Part shown: positions 5,557 to 7,129 of the stretch, one piece after another
Numbering within the stretch: position 1 is the first letter of the stretch
Layout: each line of letters opens with the position of its first letter
Source of the DNA: an uncultured Coriobacteriia bacterium
GTDB lineage: Bacteria; Actinomycetota; Coriobacteriia; Coriobacteriales; QAMH01
Assembly (NCBI GenBank): GCA_949283445.1
Contig: CASDTD010000017.1
Span: 1-7,129 of the forward strand
Direction: 5' to 3'
Length of the DNA: 7,129 nucleotides
Notes under the pieces: generated by a model
Told to the model about the DNA's origin: nothing
Database searches by the model: none
Seen by the model: only the letters and a program-made list of their open reading frames with translations
Position numbers and translations under genes: made by a program

Positions 5557-5580
5557 GTCACCAGCCGCCGTTTTTCTGGC
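5557..5580 (-). repeat. 24-bp intergenic repeat element, copy D (inverted)
   Basis: Begins GTCACCAGCC and ends GTTTTTCTGGC. Its outer ends (GTCACCA and TTTTCTGGC) match copy C while the middle differs. Confidence 0.75.
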
Positions 5581-5591
5581 GCGCCTCCCCT

Positions 5592-5654
5592 GTGCGTCGA
5601 GTATCCTGTAGTGCGTCGAATCAATTCGCGTGCCGCAGCACCGGCGTGCGTTGA
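5592..5654 (+). repeat. GTGCGTCGA short direct repeats upstream of the Fe-S gene
   Basis: GTGCGTCGA occurs at 5592-5600 and 5611-5619 (19-bp period), with a one-mismatch copy GTGCGTTGA at 5646-5654 just before the ribosome site. The TATCCT hexamer lies between the first two. They may be activator half-sites on one DNA face, or chance; the evidence is positional only. Confidence 0.35.
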
Positions 5655-5655
5655 A

Positions 5656-5660
5656 AGGGG
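5656..5660 (+). promoter_or_regulatory. Ribosome-binding site that sets the Fe-S protein start
   Basis: AGGGG, 8 nt before the ATG at 5669. It favours that ATG over an in-frame GTG at 5630, which has no ribosome site and would add 13 residues not needed by the fold. Confidence 0.65.
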
Positions 5661-5668
5661 ATGAGCGC

Positions 5669-6886
5669 ATGGCTCTGCTCGATTGTTCGGACACATACTG
5701 GAAGTTCTCGGGAACCTGCACGCAGTGCGGTCATTGCACAGAGGCATGCGAATCGCTCACGTCTACGGGCGTGACGCTGGGTGATATCGCGAAGGGCATG
5801 CTCGACGCGCAGCGTGGGGCGTCTACGAAAGAGGAGCTCGCAGCCAACATCGCGGCTAATGAGCAACTTGTGAAAGCGGTGCGTGGCTGTTTCTTCTGCA
5901 CATCGTGCAAGAACACGTGCTTTGCGCATAACGACGTGTGTGACCTCATCTATCATGCCCGCGTTGATTTTCAAAATCTCGGGCTTATTCCCCGCGATAC
6001 GTGGTCGAGCGTGCTCGTGGACGAGGAATGGGACATCTTCAAAGCGTATCGCGCCATCTACGGCATCGGCTACGTCGACCTGATGCGCCATAAGGCCTAC
6101 GAGGGGCACGAGCCCGAAGAGGGGCTGATCACGGCGTTTTTCCCCGGCTGCGCGCTGGCCGCGTATGGCCCCGAGCTCACGCGCGAGATTTTCGCGACGA
6201 TGGACGAACTCGCCGAGGGGCATGTGACGCTGCTCGACAGCTGCTGCGGCTCCTCGCTGAAGAGCGCGGGCTTTTTCGACCGCGCGGAAAAGCTGTGCGA
6301 CCGCAATGCCGACGAGTTGGTTTCCGCGGGCGTGAAAGAGCTCGTGTGCGTATGCCCGGGGTGCGCAAACGACATGAGAAAAGCGCTCGCCAAGCGCGGT
6401 ATTGACGTGGAGGTGCGCCTGCTTGCCGGGTGGCTGGCCGAACGCGGGTTCAAACCTAAGCACGAGCTGCCCGAAGGCACTGTCTGCTTGTCCAAGTCCT
6501 GTCAGGACCGCGATGGGAGCTATCTGGACGAGACGCGTGAGGTGTTGGGGCTTGCCGGTGACGGCTCCGACGCGCGCAAATGCTCTATCTATCATGGGTG
6601 CTGCGGCGCGGGTGGTGCGGTGAGCGCGTATCTGCCCGAGCGCCAGGCGGCCCAGGCCGACAGCAAGCTGTCCTTCGCACCGGATGGCGCGACGGTGGTT
6701 TCCATGTGCCCGACGTGCACGTACACGTATGCGTACCGGCTGATGGAGTCTCCTCGCGACGTCACGAACAAGCACTATTGCGAGCTGCTGTTTGACAGCC
6801 AGTTCGACTGGGACAAGACGTTTGCCCAGCTGGGTAGCATGTGGACTGGTGAATACGGCCCCTGGCTTGCCCAGGTGTTTTCATGA
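5669..6886 (+). CDS. (Fe-S)-binding protein with two CCG domains (GlpC/HdrB-like)
   Basis: A 405-residue cytoplasmic electron carrier or reductase subunit. The N-terminus has two ferredoxin-type [4Fe-4S] motifs: Cys17-Cys20-Cys23-Cys27 (CTQCGHCTEAC) and Cys74-Cys77-Cys80-Cys84 (CFFCTSCKNTC). Two cysteine-rich CCG domains follow. The first has PGCA (Cys161), SCCG (192-193) and CPGC (229, 232); the second has SKSCQD (Cys278), GCCGAGG (311-312) and CPTC (347, 350). This is the architecture of GlpC, LutA and HdrB/HdrD-like heterodisulfide-reductase proteins. In HdrB-type domains such cysteines bind unusual clusters that handle disulfides or two-electron transfer. The start is set by a ribosome site at 5656-5660. 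An FAD/NAD oxidoreductase begins 11 nt downstream, so the pair likely passes electrons between NAD(P)H and an unknown acceptor. All family cysteines appear intact. Confidence 0.9.
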   Translation: MALLDCSDTYWKFSGTCTQCGHCTEACESLTSTGVTLGDIAKGMLDAQRGASTKEELAANIAANEQLVKAVRGCFFCTSCKNTCFAHNDVCDLIYHARVDFQNLGLIPRDTWSSVLVDEEWDIFKAYRAIYGIGYVDLMRHKAYEGHEPEEGLITAFFPGCALAAYGPELTREIFATMDELAEGHVTLLDSCCGSSLKSAGFFDRAEKLCDRNADELVSAGVKELVCVCPGCANDMRKALAKRGIDVEVRLLAGWLAERGFKPKHELPEGTVCLSKSCQDRDGSYLDETREVLGLAGDGSDARKCSIYHGCCGAGGAVSAYLPERQAAQADSKLSFAPDGATVVSMCPTCTYTYAYRLMESPRDVTNKHYCELLFDSQFDWDKTFAQLGSMWTGEYGPWLAQVFS

Positions 6887-6897
6887 GAGGTGCGAAG

Positions 6898-7129
6898 ATG
6901 AGCGAGAAGAGCATGCAGACGGCGGCCATCATCGGCTGGGGCACGGCGGGCGTGAACGCGGCCATGGCGTTGCGCAGCGCGGGCTTCACGGGCACGATCC
7001 GCGCGTTTTCGGATACGAGCATTCCGCCGTACAGCCCCATTCTCACCTCCTATTACGTGGGCGGCGAGAAAAGCTATGACGAATGCTTTCCCTGGAGCGA
7101 GGCAGAGCTCGCCGACCTCGATGTCGAAG
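6898..7129 (+). CDS. FAD/NAD(P)-dependent oxidoreductase, 3' truncated
   Basis: The first 77 codons of a gene cut by the window edge. After a short polar start (MSEKSMQT) comes a Rossmann strand and dinucleotide loop AAIIGWGTAGVNAAMALR (residues 8-25), a GxGxxG variant (GWGTAG), then a second strand IRAFSDTS where adenosine-ribose contacts are expected. PPYSPILTSYYVGG (about 43-56) corresponds to the 'PYxRPxLSK' region of NADH oxidase, nitrite reductase and rubredoxin reductase-type flavoproteins. The ATG at 6898 has AGAGG at 6886-6890 with 7-nt spacing. An in-frame ATG at 6883, sharing ATGA with the previous stop, is possible and would add five residues. It is very likely co-transcribed with the Fe-S protein, which would be its electron partner. 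The missing part prevents assigning a substrate. Confidence 0.85.
   Translation, partial: MSEKSMQTAAIIGWGTAGVNAAMALRSAGFTGTIRAFSDTSIPPYSPILTSYYVGGEKSYDECFPWSEAELADLDVE

Larger units (their letters stand above)
5314..5668. other. 355-bp intergenic region with four-element repeat cluster
   Basis: No credible gene is seen here; short antisense frames cover the repeats and lack family features. The stretch holds four 24-bp elements (5367-5580, two direct and two inverted), a terminator-like hairpin formed by the inner two, and a GTGCGTCGA repeat set (5592-5654) before the Fe-S protein start. A promoter for the downstream gene must lie here or upstream. The best -10-like hexamer is TATCCT at 5602-5607, without a clear -35. 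Confidence 0.7.

Noticed and set aside
5367..5580. CRISPR-like array
   Set aside because: The repeats change orientation, spacing is 73/44/73 bp rather than regular, copies are imperfect, and no cas gene is present.
5484..5720. Short antisense frames upstream of the Fe-S gene
   Set aside because: They cover the repeat elements and the real gene start, show no conserved motif and have no ribosome site.
5621..6775. Long minus-strand open frame opposite the Fe-S protein (384 residues, Arg/Ala/His-rich)
   Set aside because: It is antisense to a gene with intact cysteine motifs. The composition is typical of a GC-rich shadow frame, and there is no ribosome site or family feature.

Overview
The window looks like chromosomal DNA of a GC-rich anaerobe. 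A CCG-type Fe-S reductase followed by an FAD/NAD oxidoreductase, a TetR/AEC-transporter pair and an NYN-LOTUS protein would fit the Eggerthellaceae/Coriobacteriia, but no 16S or other marker is present, so this placement is only a guess from gene content. Genes left of about 4270 lie on the minus strand and genes right of 4390 on the plus strand; the divergent promoter region at 4268-4389 is the pivot.

Left end (1-1682, minus strand): a two-gene cassette resembling a type II restriction-modification unit. It is a complete C5-cytosine DNA methyltransferase followed, with an 11-nt overlap, by a gene that runs off the window edge and resembles (from memory) DUF4928-type proteins found beside Dcm-like methylases. 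The gap upstream of the methylase holds an AT-rich, 45-bp-period direct-repeat array, then a candidate promoter whose -10 lies inside a perfect 8-bp inverted repeat, then a strong ribosome-binding site. The cassette looks less GC-rich than its neighbours, which suggests acquisition by transfer.

Middle (1683-4267, minus strand): a NYN-domain putative ribonuclease with two C-terminal OST-HTH/LOTUS repeats. A terminator-like hairpin separates it from an upstream, tightly overlapping three-gene set: a TetR-family regulator, a small charged coiled-coil protein and a beta-class carbonic anhydrase. Divergent from tetR is an AEC-family permease, a likely target of that regulator.

Right end (5314-7129, plus strand): a 355-bp non-coding stretch carries four copies of a 24-bp element, two in each orientation and evenly spaced. 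The inner pair forms a terminator-like hairpin. Then come a two-cluster ferredoxin/CCG-domain Fe-S protein (GlpC/HdrB-like) and, 11 nt later, the start of an FAD/NAD(P)-dependent oxidoreductase cut by the window edge. These two probably form an electron-transfer module.

No tRNA, rRNA, CRISPR array or transposase was recognised.
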